Below, piece after piece: positions 1 to 11,277 of a stretch of DNA of 64,000 bases. The DNA comes from Cladopsammia gracilis (lineage: Eukaryota; Cnidaria; Anthozoa; Scleractinia; Dendrophylliidae): NCBI GenBank assembly GCA_022457155.1, contig JAJGOT010000213.1, positions 1,021,001 through 1,085,000 of the forward strand, read 5' to 3'. How positions within the stretch are numbered: position 1 is the first letter of the stretch; every line of letters starts with the position of its first letter. Below the pieces are notes generated by a model. That model was not told where the DNA came from, searched no databases, and worked only from the letters and a program-made list of their open reading frames with translations. The translations under genes were made by a program, and so were the position numbers.

Positions 1-25
1 AACATTTCAGTTGGTTATTTCATTG

Positions 26-207
26 TATATGACGTCATAATGACGTCACTGTTATTGTTAACAACACCAACAGTATTAGTAAACATAAGACTTTTATCAA
101 ATAGGTAGCTGTAAAAGTCTTGTTGTTATATGTTCAAAATTGATGAAAATATTGGTGACACTGTTTTAGCCAATAAAATCGACTATATGACGTCATAATG
201 ACGTCAC
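26..207. promoter_or_regulatory. Duplicated CRE-type palindromes
   Basis: A 24-bp sequence containing two TGACGTCA palindromes separated by TAA is present at 26-49 and again at 184-207. The four sites resemble CREB/ATF binding elements. No gene start is visible nearby, so this may equally be part of a repeat. Confidence 0.35.
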
Positions 208-529
208 GTTACGACATTATGACACCAAAGTATCTGTAGTTACTAGAATTCATGACAACATTATCCTGTGTAAATTTGGTGGCCATAGCATAAGCGGTTT
301 CAAAGTTACATAGGGGGGACTTCTGGAGCCCCCCGGTCCCAGACGTTAAAAAAAGCTCGGTCTGGATAGGGTTAAAGTCTCCCCCCCCCCCCCCCCCACT
401 CTACGAGCTACTACCAATCGGTTGCTATCAGGCATTTTTTTACTATTGACCACATAACCTTCCTAAAAACCACCAGGAAGTTTACTCCCCCCGGATGATA
501 CCAACATACCCTACTGGCTCATGGACTAA

Positions 530-1229
530 ATATAGAGCGTTTTGTCAACAAATTCGTGTGCGGCAAGATTTTCAGTTTGACTCGTTAGATTCGCAATGAT
601 CAGAGCACGATGGCAAAATCATTTACCGCAGAAAAGGGTTTTCAGTTAAAAGCGTTGCCAAATAGCGAGCGTGAATCACGGGTCACTCGCATGTACGTTG
701 CGCTTTGTTTCTCGTGCTCTTTACAAAGCGTTTTCCAGTCCAGATCTAGACGCGCTCTTTTACTCGATCGATTAACGTAGTTCAGACCTAAAGTATATTA
801 ACTGAGGTTTTAAAAAATAATATAGGCCTTTCTATTTGCCGTACAATCAGAAATGTGAAATAAATGATGGCTTCTCTTTGAAATCCTAACTTGAACAAGT
901 AAAAAGCAAGCGCCCGCCTCTCACGACTGAGGGAACATTGTTTGTGTTGAGATAATTATTCAAATTTGAATCCGTTTGCCGGTCTCGTGGGAGTTCGTTG
1001 GAAGACATTTTGGAGCGCCACTTTTAGTTTCCGGAACACCTTCTAGAAAATAGCGCTTTGAATACTATTTCCACGCATCGTATTGAATCCAAACTTCGCG
1101 ATGTTTTGTTTAGACAGAGGCTAACATTTCCAGGATGAACCTTAGTTAGCAAGTCCTTTCTTGAAGAGAAAGACCATCCTGTATATCAATGCGGTGTTTT
1201 TCCATACTGAAATCAGCGAAAAAAACGAA
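530..1229. repeat. Composite repeat family R, left copy
   Basis: Closely matches 58748-59437 along its full length with scattered differences. It contains the module around tcaacaaattcgtgtgcgg, which recurs six more times between 54.9 and 58.8 kb. No coding function was recognised. The family continues at 2245-2560 after an unrelated stretch of about 1 kb. Confidence 0.85.
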
Positions 1230-1406
1230 TTTTATTTTAACTCACTGCGTTCACCCAAATGAAAAATATTTTCTAAATCCCTATATGGAAACTAGCAACA
1301 TACAACTGCAACCACGTTGGTTGGTAACTCACGACGTGGAGCCAATACGAGAAAAAAACAAAGCATCGAAAATGATGAGAAGAAAATTTCTAACTAAATA
1401 AATCTG

Positions 1407-1935
1407 TCAGTTATATAAATACCACGAAAAAAGCTGATGATCCAGCGTGCCCACTGGCGGTGCTGTGCACTGCTTCTTGTTGCTTTGCTGTTTGCGCTCC
1501 TTTTCTTTTTGCTTTCTTTTCCTGTTAGCATTCGCTCGAGCGTTCCGAATTTTTCTATCATCTTCATCGATCGTCCGAAGCGATGTCTTGGGATTCATAC
1601 TCCTGAACCACGTCCCAACCAGCGTCACTAGAATCTGCAAGCTTGATTAGTTTCTGCCTCTTGCGCAACAGCGATTTGGCCTGCTCGGTTATTTGTGCCA
1701 TTTTCTTGTGATCTTTTGAGGCGTTGCTTTCTCCGATTCTACCGACCAACTCCTCAAGTTCAGCGTTAAATACGAATTGCTTCTGATTTCCCTTGAACTT
1801 GAAGTTTTCCGCCTGCAGATTAATCTTTTGCTTGGCCAATAACTCCTTTCCTTTTTGGTCCAAACGGTTCTCAAGGTAGGTCTTAAATAAGGAGAATACG
1901 TCGTCAATTTCCTCAGAGGTCGAAGTATTTGATGT
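1407..1935 (-). pseudogene. Broken gag-like mobile-element reading frame
   Basis: The longest frame, 1863-1564 on the minus strand, reads LLRKRQKLIKLADSSDAGWD and then a Tyr/Glu/Asp-rich part. The basic continuation (RKRKQKEKERKQQ) is in another frame at about 1560-1407, so there is a frameshift. Upstream, EEIDDVFSLFKTYLENRL extends the same frame but meets a stop near 1940. Similar ADSSxxGWxxVxxYE proteins recur in invertebrate genomes and seem to belong to retroelements, perhaps tyrosine-recombinase types; that attribution is from memory and uncertain. Its 5' part is duplicated at 3028-3240. Confidence 0.45.
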
Positions 1936-2633
1936 AGAATTTTATTGTGGTGCGACTGTGTCGTGCATTTCCTTCAGCCACTGGATCGCGTTGAATTTCA
2001 GCAGGCTCGTCTCCCATAACGTTTTTGGAAATAAGCTACAGAAAAAAGCTATATTGGCGACGCGAGAAGTAAAAGTTGCGTCTAACTAACCCAACTCATA
2101 TATTGGGACATGTACTGACACCTGATGTCCCTTGCGGATCACAAGGTAGGAAATCATGCATACCTGACAAATATTACAGTAACAGTAATGCGTGATACAT
2201 GTGACAATGACCTTCGATAATTAAGTCCTATAGAAAATACATTTTTAGAACGCGATTCGATGGTAGTTGTCCAAATCTCAGGGAAATAAAAGGGTCTTAA
2301 ATGATTCCTTAACACCTCTTCTGAAAAAGCCAGGGTGAACCTAACCGCAAAAGTACTTAGTTTTTTTTGTTATGGAGTAAAACATACACCTTGTTTCGCC
2401 ATTTTCCCCCATTTTCTTTGTAATTTGGCTCTTTTGTCAGATGGAAGCTTTTCAAACTTAGCGCTTTGGACCGTAAGAAGGTCCCGGATATGTCGCGGCA
2501 TTCTCGGCGATGTCACTCTTACTTTTTCACACACGATCTCAGATGGAATCAAAATACTGTGAGATGAAACTGCATTCCCAAAGCGCGTCGTTTTCTTTAG
2601 ATATTAGCCAATTATGTCGATAGTATGTTTTTC

Positions 2634-2665
<32 letters not shown>

Positions 2666-3945
2666 AAATCTTTATTAGTTAGTTATTATAGAATTTATAA
2701 TACTGGCCTGCAGGTAGCAAAAGCTAATCTTGGCAGGCCAGTGAAATTAATTACATGATTAGAAATCGCTACACACACCAATTTGTTGAAATAAAAAGAA
2801 AGGATCAAACAATAGAAGAAAAAAAGAGAAAAAAAAGGAAAAAAAAAGAAGAAAGAAGTGATTGATATAAAAAAAAGAATTGTGAAAATATTAATTAATT
2901 ACTTTTTGATTTAACTTTAGAGATAATCTCGTCAATATTACACATGTAATATAGGAATCTGCTTCTTTAAGTATAGTCAAAAGTATATTCTTAATTTTGT
3001 TTTTAAATGAACTCTTTGGTAATTCTTTTGAGGCGTTGCTTTCTCCGATTCTACCGACCAACTCCTCAAGTTCAGCGTTAAATACGAATTGCTTCTGATT
3101 TCCCTTGAACTTGAAGTTTTCCGCCTGCAGATTAATCTTTTGCTTGGCCAATAACTCCTTTCCTTTTTGGTCCAAACGGTTCTCAAGGTAGGTCTTAAAT
3201 AAGGAGAATACGTCGTCAATTTCCTCAGAGGTCGAAGTATTTGATGTAGAATTTTATTGTGGTGCGACTGTGTCGTGCATTTCCTTCAGCCACTGGATCG
3301 CGTTGAATTTCAGCAGGCTCGTCTCCCATAACGTTTTTGGAAATAAGCTACAGAAAAAAGCTATATTGGCGACGCGAGAAGTAAAAGTTGCGTCTAACTA
3401 ACCCAACTCATATATTGGGACATGTACTGACACCTGATGTCCCTTGCGGATCACAAGGTAGGAAATCATGCATACCTGACAAATATTACAGTAACAGTAA
3501 TGCGTGATACATGTGACAATGACCTTCGATAATTAAGTCCTATAGAAAATACATTTTTAGAACGCGATTCGATGGTAGTTGTCCAAATCTCAGGGAAATA
3601 AAAGGGTCTTAAATGATTCCTTAACACCTCTTCTGAAAAAGCCAGGGTGAACCTAACCGCAAAAGTACTTAGTTTTTTTTGTTATGGAGTAAAACATACA
3701 CCTTGTTTCGCCATTTTCCCCCATTTTCTTTGTAATTTGGCTCTTTTGTCAGATGGAAGCTTTTCAAACTTAGCGCTTTGGACCGTAAGAAGGTCCCGGA
3801 TATGTCGCGGCATTCTCGGCGATGTCACTCTTACTTTTTCACACACGATCTCAGATGGAATCAAAATACTGTGAGATGAAACTGCATTCACAAAGCGCGT
3901 CGTTTTCTTTAGATATTAGCCAATTATGTCGATAGTATGTTTTTC

Positions 3946-3980
<35 letters not shown>

Positions 3981-4338
3981 AAATCTTTATTAGTTAGTTA
4001 TTATAGAATTTATAATACTGGCCTGCAGGTAGCAAAAGCTAATCTTGGCAGGCCAGTGAAATTAATTACATGATTAGAAATCGCTACACACACCAATTTG
4101 TTGAAATAAAAAGAAAGGATCAAACAATAGAAGAAAAAAAGAGAAAAAAAAGGAAAAAAAAAGAAGAAAGAAGTGATTGATATAAAAAAAAGAATTGTGA
4201 AAATATTAATTAATTACTTTTTGATTTAACTTTAGAGATAATCTCGTCAATATTACACATGTAATATAGGAATCTGCTTCTTTAAGTATAGTCAAAAGTA
4301 TATTCTTAATTTTGTTTTTAAATGAACTCTTTGGTAAT
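1712..4338. repeat. Near-identical tandem duplication, 1.31 kb unit
   Basis: 1712-3023 is repeated at 3024-4338. The copies share the same internal landmarks at a constant offset of 1312, changing to 1315 because of one extra CAA unit in the second copy. Few other differences were seen, for example ttcccaaag versus ttcacaaag. The junction shares the short sequence tcttttgag. The duplication splices half of the gag-like frame onto a LINE tail. Confidence 0.9.
2634..3023 (-). mobile_element. LINE 3' end, duplicate copy
   Basis: Same sequence as 3947-4335, cut off where the tandem duplication begins. It ends in a (TTG)n tail on the minus strand. Confidence 0.75.
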
Positions 4339-4546
4339 TCTCTCAGAAAGCATGGTATCTCATTCCATAATTTTGCTCCAATTCTAGAAAAGGCTTTTCT
4401 TTGTATTTCAAGTCTCGAGTTTTTTATATAGAAGTTATTAGAAGTGGAGGATCGTGTATTATAAGAGTGGACAGTGGAAGTATTTGTAAATAAATTTAGG
4501 ATGTTTATTGGGACTGAACCATTTCTAACGTCATACATTAAGCTAG
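3947..4546 (-). mobile_element. LINE 3' fragment, reverse transcriptase C-terminal tail
   Basis: The minus-strand frame 4538-4206 contains YNTRSSTSNNFYIKNSRLEI and FSRIGAKLWNEIPCFLREL, the conserved C-terminal end of non-LTR (CR1/L2-like) polyproteins. The sequence ends in a TTG microsatellite on the minus strand, typical of these LINE 3' ends. It is strongly 5'-truncated. A shorter duplicate of its 3' part lies at 2634-3023. Confidence 0.75.
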
Positions 4547-5544
4547 ATAATGATTCATAATATATAAAATCCCCAAAACTTCATCCCCAAAAATTTCAAA
4601 AACGCTCTCATAGCATTTGTTCAATCTTTGCTATATTCGAGACGGCTATGGGAAGTACAAGCTCCCTTAAGCGATTGCCGAAAAAACATCCTTGTGCCGA
4701 GAAATACATACACCCACACTGGTCTTAACAAATTTTCATCGTTATCTATTATAGCTGTGGTGACCGTTTTTCCATAACATTGTTAATGAAGTCGTAGTAA
4801 ATGCTCAAACTTGGGGGTATCGCCCAAAAAAAATCCAGCCGAGCCACCACAATTTGCATATAACGTCATGCATGAACGTGACTACCGAGAAAGGCAGAAG
4901 AAAATTATTTCACACTGAAGATGTAAAATGGTACATTTTGTTAACAAATCTGATAATGAATTTTAGTTTCTGCTCTGTTACATTTGCCCCATTTTTTATT
5001 TATGAAATCAATTTATATATAAACAATCTACGTTTAGGCATAAGGGCTAGTTCTAAATCGAAATGGCAAGGAACGATATCGGCTGGTGAATTTCTGGTAA
5101 TTTTAGAAACATTCAAAATGCCGAAAGTATACTGACCTTCGGACTTTTTAGTCGTTCGCGGCTCAAACTGTGCCCTTTTCGGATTAATTTAAATAAATGC
5201 AACAAGGAAGGATAGTTCTTTGCATCAGTATCAGCAATGATCAATTTAATTCGCTAACAGGCTAAGAGTGGAAGTCTCAAGAACACCTTCGATCTACCAA
5301 TATGGCGGCCCACCGAGGCAACCCTAAAACGGCCTTGTTAATATTTTCCAAAATAAAAAGAAATGAAACCTTAAACTATCCATTCCGTATTCAGGACCCT
5401 AAACCAAATCTACATGGTGAATTTCAGCCAAATCGGTGATGTACCGTGGCCGCGACATTTCAAAAAAGTTCGAATTTTACAGAGTATTGCTCTTAAAAGG
5501 CGCGGAAGCAAAGCTGTTTAGTCTGCCGTTTGGACCAGTTTTAA

Positions 5545-5695
5545 GTTCACATTTGGGCTCAAAAGTCTCGGATCGATCCGAGACCACCTCCCGAGGCGAT
5601 CTAATTTAGATCGATCTCGGCCCTGTTCGAAGAGTTCATACTCGCGTCATAAAATACTCGGATCGATCCGAGATCGATCTAACAGGTAAGTGTGA
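5545..5695. repeat. Inverted-repeat element with tcggatcgatccga palindromes
   Basis: Arms beginning gttcacattt and ending aagtgtgaac flank two copies of the palindrome tcggatcgatccga, near 5569 and 5659. Looks like a small MITE. No coding. Confidence 0.55.
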
Positions 5696-5699
5696 ACGA

Positions 5700-5787
5700 C
5701 CCCTTAATTCCAGAGATTTGTTAAGTGACCGCTTAATAGAGGGTGACCGCTTAACAGAGGGCCGCTTAATAGAGGTTTGACTGTATC
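5700..5787. repeat. Mariner/pogo-like terminal fragment with internal repeats
   Basis: Repeats of gaccgcttaatagaggg lead into gaggtttgactgta. Reversed, this is the tacagtcaaacctc end common to TA-inserting Tc1/mariner relatives. The partner end was not found. Confidence 0.5.
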
Positions 5788-5885
5788 GGCAAAACGTTTG
5801 AAACCTCGATCTTCAATGAAAATAAAACAGCTTACCGGGCCCGGTAATTACCGGGTCTTTCGAGAAACGGCCCCCTGGACCGTAA
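5787..5885. repeat. Dispersed repeat with cgggcccggtaattaccggg
   Basis: About 95 bp recurring in inverse orientation at 11278-11377. Contains a perfect palindrome around gcccggtaattaccgggt. Confidence 0.7.
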
Positions 5886-5924
5886 GAAGGTCCCTTATAT
5901 GTCGCTGTATTCTCGGCGTTGGGA

Positions 5925-6065
5925 ATAGAAATCGGAAGAATCAGAAGGTTTCCTTTTTTCTTCCGATTCCGATTCCGCTTCTGCTTCCGTTTACTATCTG
6001 CTTGAGTCGTTATGATTTGCACTAGATCGTAACTTTCTTGCGATTTCGATTCCGCTTCCTTTTCC
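5925..6065. repeat. Fragment of the (ttccgattccg) MITE
   Basis: The sequence around ggaagaatcagaaggtttcc and ccgattccgattccgcttct matches the interior of the complete element at 35369-35632. Confidence 0.65.
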
Positions 6066-6584
6066 TGTTCTGTTGCGTCCGACGCTATCGCGTTAAAAAA
6101 ATTATTAGTAATGTCTTCATCGAAGAAAACGCAAAGTTCCCCACATATTGACTGATTCCCTTTATACTTTGCATGCACGAAAATTGTTAGAAAATGAAGA
6201 CAATTTGTGTTTTTCAGCCATCCGCTTGAGTTTCAAGTTTTAAAAGTTCTCTTGAATGCATTTGAATTCTGCGCTAATGGGGTTTTATCCAATAACAAAG
6301 CTCATTTTAAGCTGATTAACACGTTCACTCGCGCCGAGAAATAATGGCTCCCATTTTCGCGGCCTATTGTTCTTCCTCATAGTTCTTACACGAAGCATTA
6401 CTTAATCAACTACATCCAAAATTGTGTGACATTTTGTTAGGCTTGTTCCCTCAATTCAAAACTGCTGGAATTTACGAGGATTTTTTTTTCCGCAACAAGA
6501 TAATTTAACAAAAAATCCAGAGATAGTTGCGCACGAAAAGACCAAATGTTCAGTTACTTAGTAAACTGACTAGCAAATACAGCC

Positions 6585-6654
6585 GCCTCTCATCGCTTCC
6601 GGCCGCTGGGGGCGTTCGCGTGAACGTCCCCAGCGGCCGGAAGCGATGAGAGGC
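6585..6654. repeat. Perfect 27-bp inverted repeat
   Basis: Arms 6585-6611 and 6628-6654 are exact reverse complements around a 16-nt loop, core cttccggccgctgggg. A degenerate relative lies at 10800-10862. It sits in the intron just before the first visible SLC22 exon. Confidence 0.85.
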
Positions 6655-6745
6655 TATAAAATGACGTAAGTTTTTCTACCAGTCAGTTACGAGCTAAAAT
6701 CATTTGCCTCATTTCTCCGCTTCTACCCTGTTTAAATATTTGCTG

Positions 6746-6776
<31 letters not shown>

Positions 6777-6793
6777 TAAAGGTGTGTGACCAG

Positions 6794-6916
6794 CATGGTG
6801 TATTACGGACTCAGCTTCAACTCTGGAAATTTAGCGGGAGATTTTTACGTGAATTTTGCCGCATCTGGATTGGTGGAGATTCCCGCGTACCTGCTTGCTA
6901 CATATCTTGTTGAAAA
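6794..6916 (+). CDS. SLC22-like, first exon in window
   Basis: The acceptor is gaccag|C at 6793/6794, after a TTTA microsatellite tract. The donor is AA|GTAAG at 6916. The exon starts with one base that completes a codon from an exon outside the window or unseen. It encodes a membrane helix ending LLATYLVEK. Confidence 0.88.
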
Positions 6917-9900
6917 GTAAGAACGTTATTGAAACTCGTTTCCGCAATCAATGAGAAACATACAGCAAAAGCAATATGAAAAACTAATTTTCGAATTCCA
7001 AAGCTAAACGTGAAAATGTGGACCAAAATTGAGAAGTTAAAATATCCTCCTGGATAAGATTTTTTCTTTGTCCTTAACCGCGGCCTGATTAGCTCAGTTG
7101 ATAGAGCGTCAATTTGCAGAACGGGAGGTCGCGGGTTCGAATCCCGGCCGGACCAACACTCAGGATCTTAAATAGAATAACTGAGGACCGATAGCGGCTG
7201 CCTGAGGCGAAAGCTGACGTGCCATCTCATTCTCATAAGTGTATGCAAAGCGCCATGAGACACGTGATACGTGCGCTTCCTGTTTTTCGGTATATTTTCC
7301 TTAATTTTCACAATTTTATTACATTGATTTTTTTTGTTACAGAGTGAATCGCCGTATTCCTTTGATGGGATATTACATAATTGGAGGAATCGCTTTAATT
7401 TGCGTTTTCTTCATCCAACTGTCAGGTAATATATATAGATAGGCTGAGCCTAACAGCGTCGCTCTGTGAAATCTCGTCTTTTTTCACTAAAGCGGCTTCT
7501 GAGTATCCCTTAATTAGTATCCTTGTCTTGAGTAGCAAACCGCGAAATATTCAGGGAAATAACGCCTTTAATTTAAACGGTTTTCTCCGCATAGTAAATT
7601 CACAGCAAAACACAGGTTCTATGAGTATGGGGCTTCGCAGCTGGGCCTTCGGCCCGGCGAGTGCTCCGCTAAAATTCTCCAGTTACTGACCTTTACACCT
7701 GATTTGCATCAATCGTATAGCGAGCTCTCTTGGATAAAATGTGTAATATATTGAAATAGTTATTTTTCTCCAGGTAAACAGGATGAAAACACCGTTCTTG
7801 TCATTACACTGGCCTTGATCGGCAAGTTTACCATCTCAGCAGCTTATTATCAGATTTATATCCATACCGCTGAACTGTATCCAACAGTTATAAGGTAAAT
7901 AATACAGAGAACAGGCTCCTGGTAAGGGGAAGTGGGTTGAAAGAAAATCGGCGAGCGAAGCAAACCGAGCGTTGACCATGCCAAGCGCGAACTAGACTCC
8001 TGCGCAGACGTCCTTAGGGCTCGTCACGCAATCTTTCCTCCCCCTGCGTGACGAGCCCTAAGGACGTCTGCGTAGGAGGCTAAGCGCGAACCGAGCGCGA
8101 ACCGATTTCATGTAACCCAATACCCCTTGACAGGAGCTGTTCACGGGCTAGGAAAAGACAATAACAAATCAAGCAAGGATGACTGTACATCTAGGATTAT
8201 GTATTCTGTCCAATACAGTATTTCGTCAGACACGGCCTCACTTCTTCAGGGAATAACATGACTTCAAGTTACCAAGAAACAAAAGGATATAAGATAACAA
8301 TGGAAAGACGTTACATTTCATTTCATTTAATTTCGTGCCTGCCCTAACGAAATATTGAACAGAATACATAATCCCAGGTGTACAGTCAGCCTTGCTTGAA
8401 GTTGGATGCATGAAGTTGGTTGCATGAAGTCGGAAAGTTAGGGAAAACGGGTACTGGGCTTCATGGAATCAGTCCCAAAATTCCTGCACGCAAATCACCT
8501 CAACTAAGGAGCGTCGCAAGGGAACTAGAAGAAGAAAAGGGAATTTAAAATTTGTTATTTCCTCAACAGAACCATTGGAGTGGGCTTTTCGTCGCTGTGT
8601 GCTCGAGTTGGAGGGATGGCGGCCCCTTATATAGTGGTAAGAAAAATCTGACATTTTTCTAATCGTCGTAACTCAGATCAGATGTCATGTCTCTAAAGAG
8701 AGTTTATCTCGGACCCCTACGAATTAGGCTACAGGACAACAGGGCTACTCATTACCATAACCATGATCGCTATGAACTCACAAAGACGCGCAGGGATGTA
8801 AGATTGAGTCTGCGGACTGTTTGGATCTAGAAGCCATTTCACCTCACACCCTGCCAACGCCCTTAGGGGGTTGGAGCGACGAGAAGCGGGTTCATACGCG
8901 GATATTCTCTTTCGATTCTACCAGTCATATTTATGTATACAGTAAAACCCCGCATATAAGAACTTGGTTTTTAAGAACCTGTTAGGCTAAGATTGTCCAT
9001 TTTGGTCCCTTTACATAAGAAACCTGTTTTAGCCTAAAATTTAAAAAGGTTCTTATTGTATAGTTTACTACTTAGGAATTCAATTCTGATTAAATAAAAA
9101 AAGTTCTAATACCAGGCAGTGAAAATGAGTCAGATCCCTTGCGATGTCATTTCAGATGTATAGATACACTTTAACGTTAAGACAACCCAGAATAGGTTTG
9201 TATTTTTTAAGATTGAAGTCATTTAGACATAATTATATTCATTTTTTATATTTCATTTTTTAGGCTGTACCAATATTCTTCCAGGAACAACCTTTTTTGT
9301 TTCTTAAGAAAATAAGAACCTGTTTAAGAACCTAAAGAGCCTAATTTCCCAGTTAGCACCAATTATATAAGAACCTTTTTAGGCTAACTTGGAAAATACT
9401 GGTTCTTATATGCGCGATTTTACTGTAATTTAGGATACCGCAAATCTGATGGCAAAATAGACTGCAGAATTTTTCAGGCCGTCGGAGTTTTCAGGGAAGG
9501 GCTGCTTCCATAAGAGGATTTGGGAATGAATAGACGCTTGGGACAAGAAAACATGGCCACTTTAGAGAGCTGGTCGTTATGTTGATGTTTCAATATTAAT
9601 AAGAGAAATTGAATAAATGGATTGGCGTTCGGGAAAATAAATCAAGGTCGCTGTAGGTGGGAATTCCTCCATTGGCGAATAACTTTATCTTTTTAACCCT
9701 TTCGCTCCTAAATAAAAGTCAATTATGGAGACATGAGTGCAGTTCTAACTTTTGAATCTGTGGATGAAATCCTATGGTGTGACCATTCAAATGAAACTAC
9801 TTCAGCAGTACTTTCGCATGGTACCGTTTGTTCTAACTTTTGAATCTGTGGATGAAATCCTATGGTGTGACCATTCAAATGAAACCTCTTCAGCAGTACT

Positions 9901-10365
9901 TTTGCATGGTACCATTTGTTCTAACTTTTGAGTCTGTTGATGAAATCCTATGGTGTGACCATTCAAATGAAACCTCTTCAGCAGTACGTTTGCATGGTAC
10001 CATTTGTTTTTTAATATTTTACAAAATGAAATTTGGGATTTTTCTTGAATTTTGATTTTTGGCACTTTTAACTAAAGGGTTAAAAGAAAAAGAAGGGACA
10101 AGGTAGATCCACCACTAAAGTAATGTCTTGAATTTAAATTACTTTTTCTTTTCACACCTTACAGGACAGTACGCCATTAGCTGTACCTCCAATCGTGTTT
10201 GGTGCTACGTCACTTTCGGCTGGTATTGTCGCCATGTTTTTACCTGAGACACGAGGGAAACCACTTCCAGATTTTGTTGGGAAAGAAACTCCAGAAAAAG
10301 AAGATAAAGAAGAGGTCCCTATGGAAGAAAAACCAATCGTCTCGGACTACACTTCAACTGTTTAG
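6794..10365 (+). CDS. SLC22-like organic ion transporter, 3' portion (five exons)
   Basis: This is the C-terminal part of a major facilitator superfamily transporter of the SLC22 (organic cation/anion/carnitine) type, a plasma-membrane carrier for small organic ions. Coding exons are 6794-6916, 7343-7425, 7774-7894, 8570-8636 and 10165-10365; all borders are GT-AG and the phases join cleanly to a TAG stop. The first exon reads MVYYGLSFNSGNLAGDFYVN, a typical SLC22 membrane segment. The second carries VNRRIPLMGYY, the loop-plus-helix after TM8. The third has TAELYPTVIR and the fourth IGVGFSSLCARVGG, both family hallmarks. The last has LPETRGKPLPD followed by an acidic, Lys/Glu-rich cytoplasmic tail. 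The 5' exons (large extracellular loop, TM1-6) were not found between 1 and 6793, which is repeat-filled, so the gene probably starts upstream of the window. The substrate cannot be inferred. Confidence 0.9.
7082..7270 (+). repeat. tRNA-derived SINE
   Basis: Starts like a tRNA, with A box TAGCTCAGTTG and B box GGTTCGAATCC at normal spacing. The acceptor stem has mismatches and the sequence runs on into a non-tRNA body (ctgaggaccgatagcggctg). Best read as a Pol III-derived SINE rather than a functional tRNA. Confidence 0.65.
7343..7425 (+). CDS. SLC22-like exon
   Basis: 83 nt between tttttttgttacag and G|GTAATA. It encodes VNRRIPLMGYYIIGG and the next hydrophobic helix, in phase with both neighbours. 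Confidence 0.9.
7774..7894 (+). CDS. SLC22-like exon
   Basis: 121 nt between tttttctccag and AG|GTAAAT. It encodes a hydrophobic helix and the conserved YTAELYPTVIR-like segment (here YIHTAELYPTVIR). Confidence 0.9.
7999..8076. repeat. Inverted repeat, 32-bp arms
   Basis: Arms 7999-8030 and 8045-8076 (core gacgtccttagggctcgtca) differ at one position. Foldback MITE in an SLC22 intron. Confidence 0.8.
8570..8636 (+). CDS. SLC22-like exon
   Basis: 67 nt, acceptor cctcaacag, donor GTG|GTAAGA. It encodes TIGVGFSSLCARVGGMAAPY, the conserved TM11 region of the family. Confidence 0.9.
8940..9425. mobile_element. TA-flanked MITE, 486 bp
   Basis: Ends cagtaaaaccccgcatataa and the reverse complement cagtaaaatcgcgcatataa, with TA on each side (8938-8939, 9426-9427). 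The interior iterates aagaacctgtttaagaac-type words copied from the terminal repeat. Consistent with a non-autonomous Tc1/mariner-type element. Confidence 0.8.
9690..10085. mobile_element. Element with internal tandem units, copy A
   Basis: About three units of roughly 89 bp (gaaatcctatggtgtgacca, then gcagtactt and catggtacc) between ends related to ccctttcgctcct and agggttaa. The same flanking segment (tcaaaattcaagaaaaatcc reversed) occurs in the other copies at 31.0, 34.8 and 40.1 kb. Lies in the last SLC22 intron. Confidence 0.75.
10165..10365 (+). CDS. SLC22-like terminal exon
   Basis: 201 nt from acceptor caccttacag to TAG at 10363-10365. It encodes the last helix, the LPETRGKPLPD signature and a charged tail of about 30 residues ending YTSTV. 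Confidence 0.9.
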   Translation, partial: DSTPLAVPPIVFGATSLSAGIVAMFLPETRGKPLPDFVGKETPEKEDKEEVPMEEKPIVSDYTSTV

Positions 10366-11222
10366 ATTCGACATCACTTTTTAGCTTCAGAACTTAACTG
10401 TCGCGGGCAAACCTGACGAGATATCACTGAAGCAAAGCGGTCGTTAAATTGTATGTTTTTATGTGTGACCGTTTCGCTGCTAAAAATGCCCAATTTAGTT
10501 TTACTTTGTAACTGAATTTTACAACAACAGAGGACAAACTGAATAGTCGCGTTTTAGGTAGTTTTAAAAACTCTCAGTCCTGCAATTTGAATCAGGAGCA
10601 GTTAGTGTAAATGTGACCATATCACTGTTAACCATGTTAACAAAAGAGAACGAACTGTTCTCAACTTCCAAAACTGTAAAGCCCAAATTTCAATTTCTTA
10701 AAAAACATTCACAGGAAGAAAGGACCAAAATCGTTGTCACTGCTTATTGTAATTTTTTGTCCGCTGTTTTTGTTTTTCCGTTCACTAAGCATGCGAGCGA
10801 ATACGGCCGCCTTTCCTCCCTCCTGGCGGCGGAAGCGATGAGAGGCAGTGTATTCGCAGGCCTTTGTATCTGTCTACACGAAAATGATAAAAACTAATTT
10901 CAGCCTTTTTCAAAATACCCACTTTGGAAATACCTACTTTCGTTCCTTCCAGTGACTCATGTCGAAGGTGTTACATTTTTAGCATGCTCTACTCCAGAGC
11001 GGAAACATATCTTATAAAATTCTTATATATCTTAGTATAAACCAAAATGAAATGCGTGGGATTAATTGCTTGAAAACTGAAAATATAATAATCGACGAAA
11101 TATAACAAAACGCGTAAGGTACTGTTAAGGGGTGTACCAATTCGACTTCTGAGGGAGGGAGGGTTGGGTGATCTTGACTGTGCTTGATATTTCTATAGTC
11201 GGGCTTCAAAATAACCCAACCA

Positions 11223-11242
11223 CCCCCCCCCCCCCCCCCCCC
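11223..11242. repeat. Poly-C run, 20 nt
   Basis: Uninterrupted C20. Other G/C homopolymers are at 381-397, 28921-28942, 29643-29677 (G35), 35173-35194 and 47554-47566. Confidence 0.9.
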
Positions 11243-11277
11243 ACCCTCTTCCGCCCCGTTGGAATTAAAGAGGTCGG

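Noticed and set aside
1..6793. Upstream SLC22 exons
   Set aside because: No segment with family motifs and splice borders was found; the interval is filled with repeats.
7082..7155. Functional tRNA gene
   Set aside because: A and B boxes are good, but the acceptor and T stems have mismatches, the anticodon arm is poor and the sequence continues into a SINE body.
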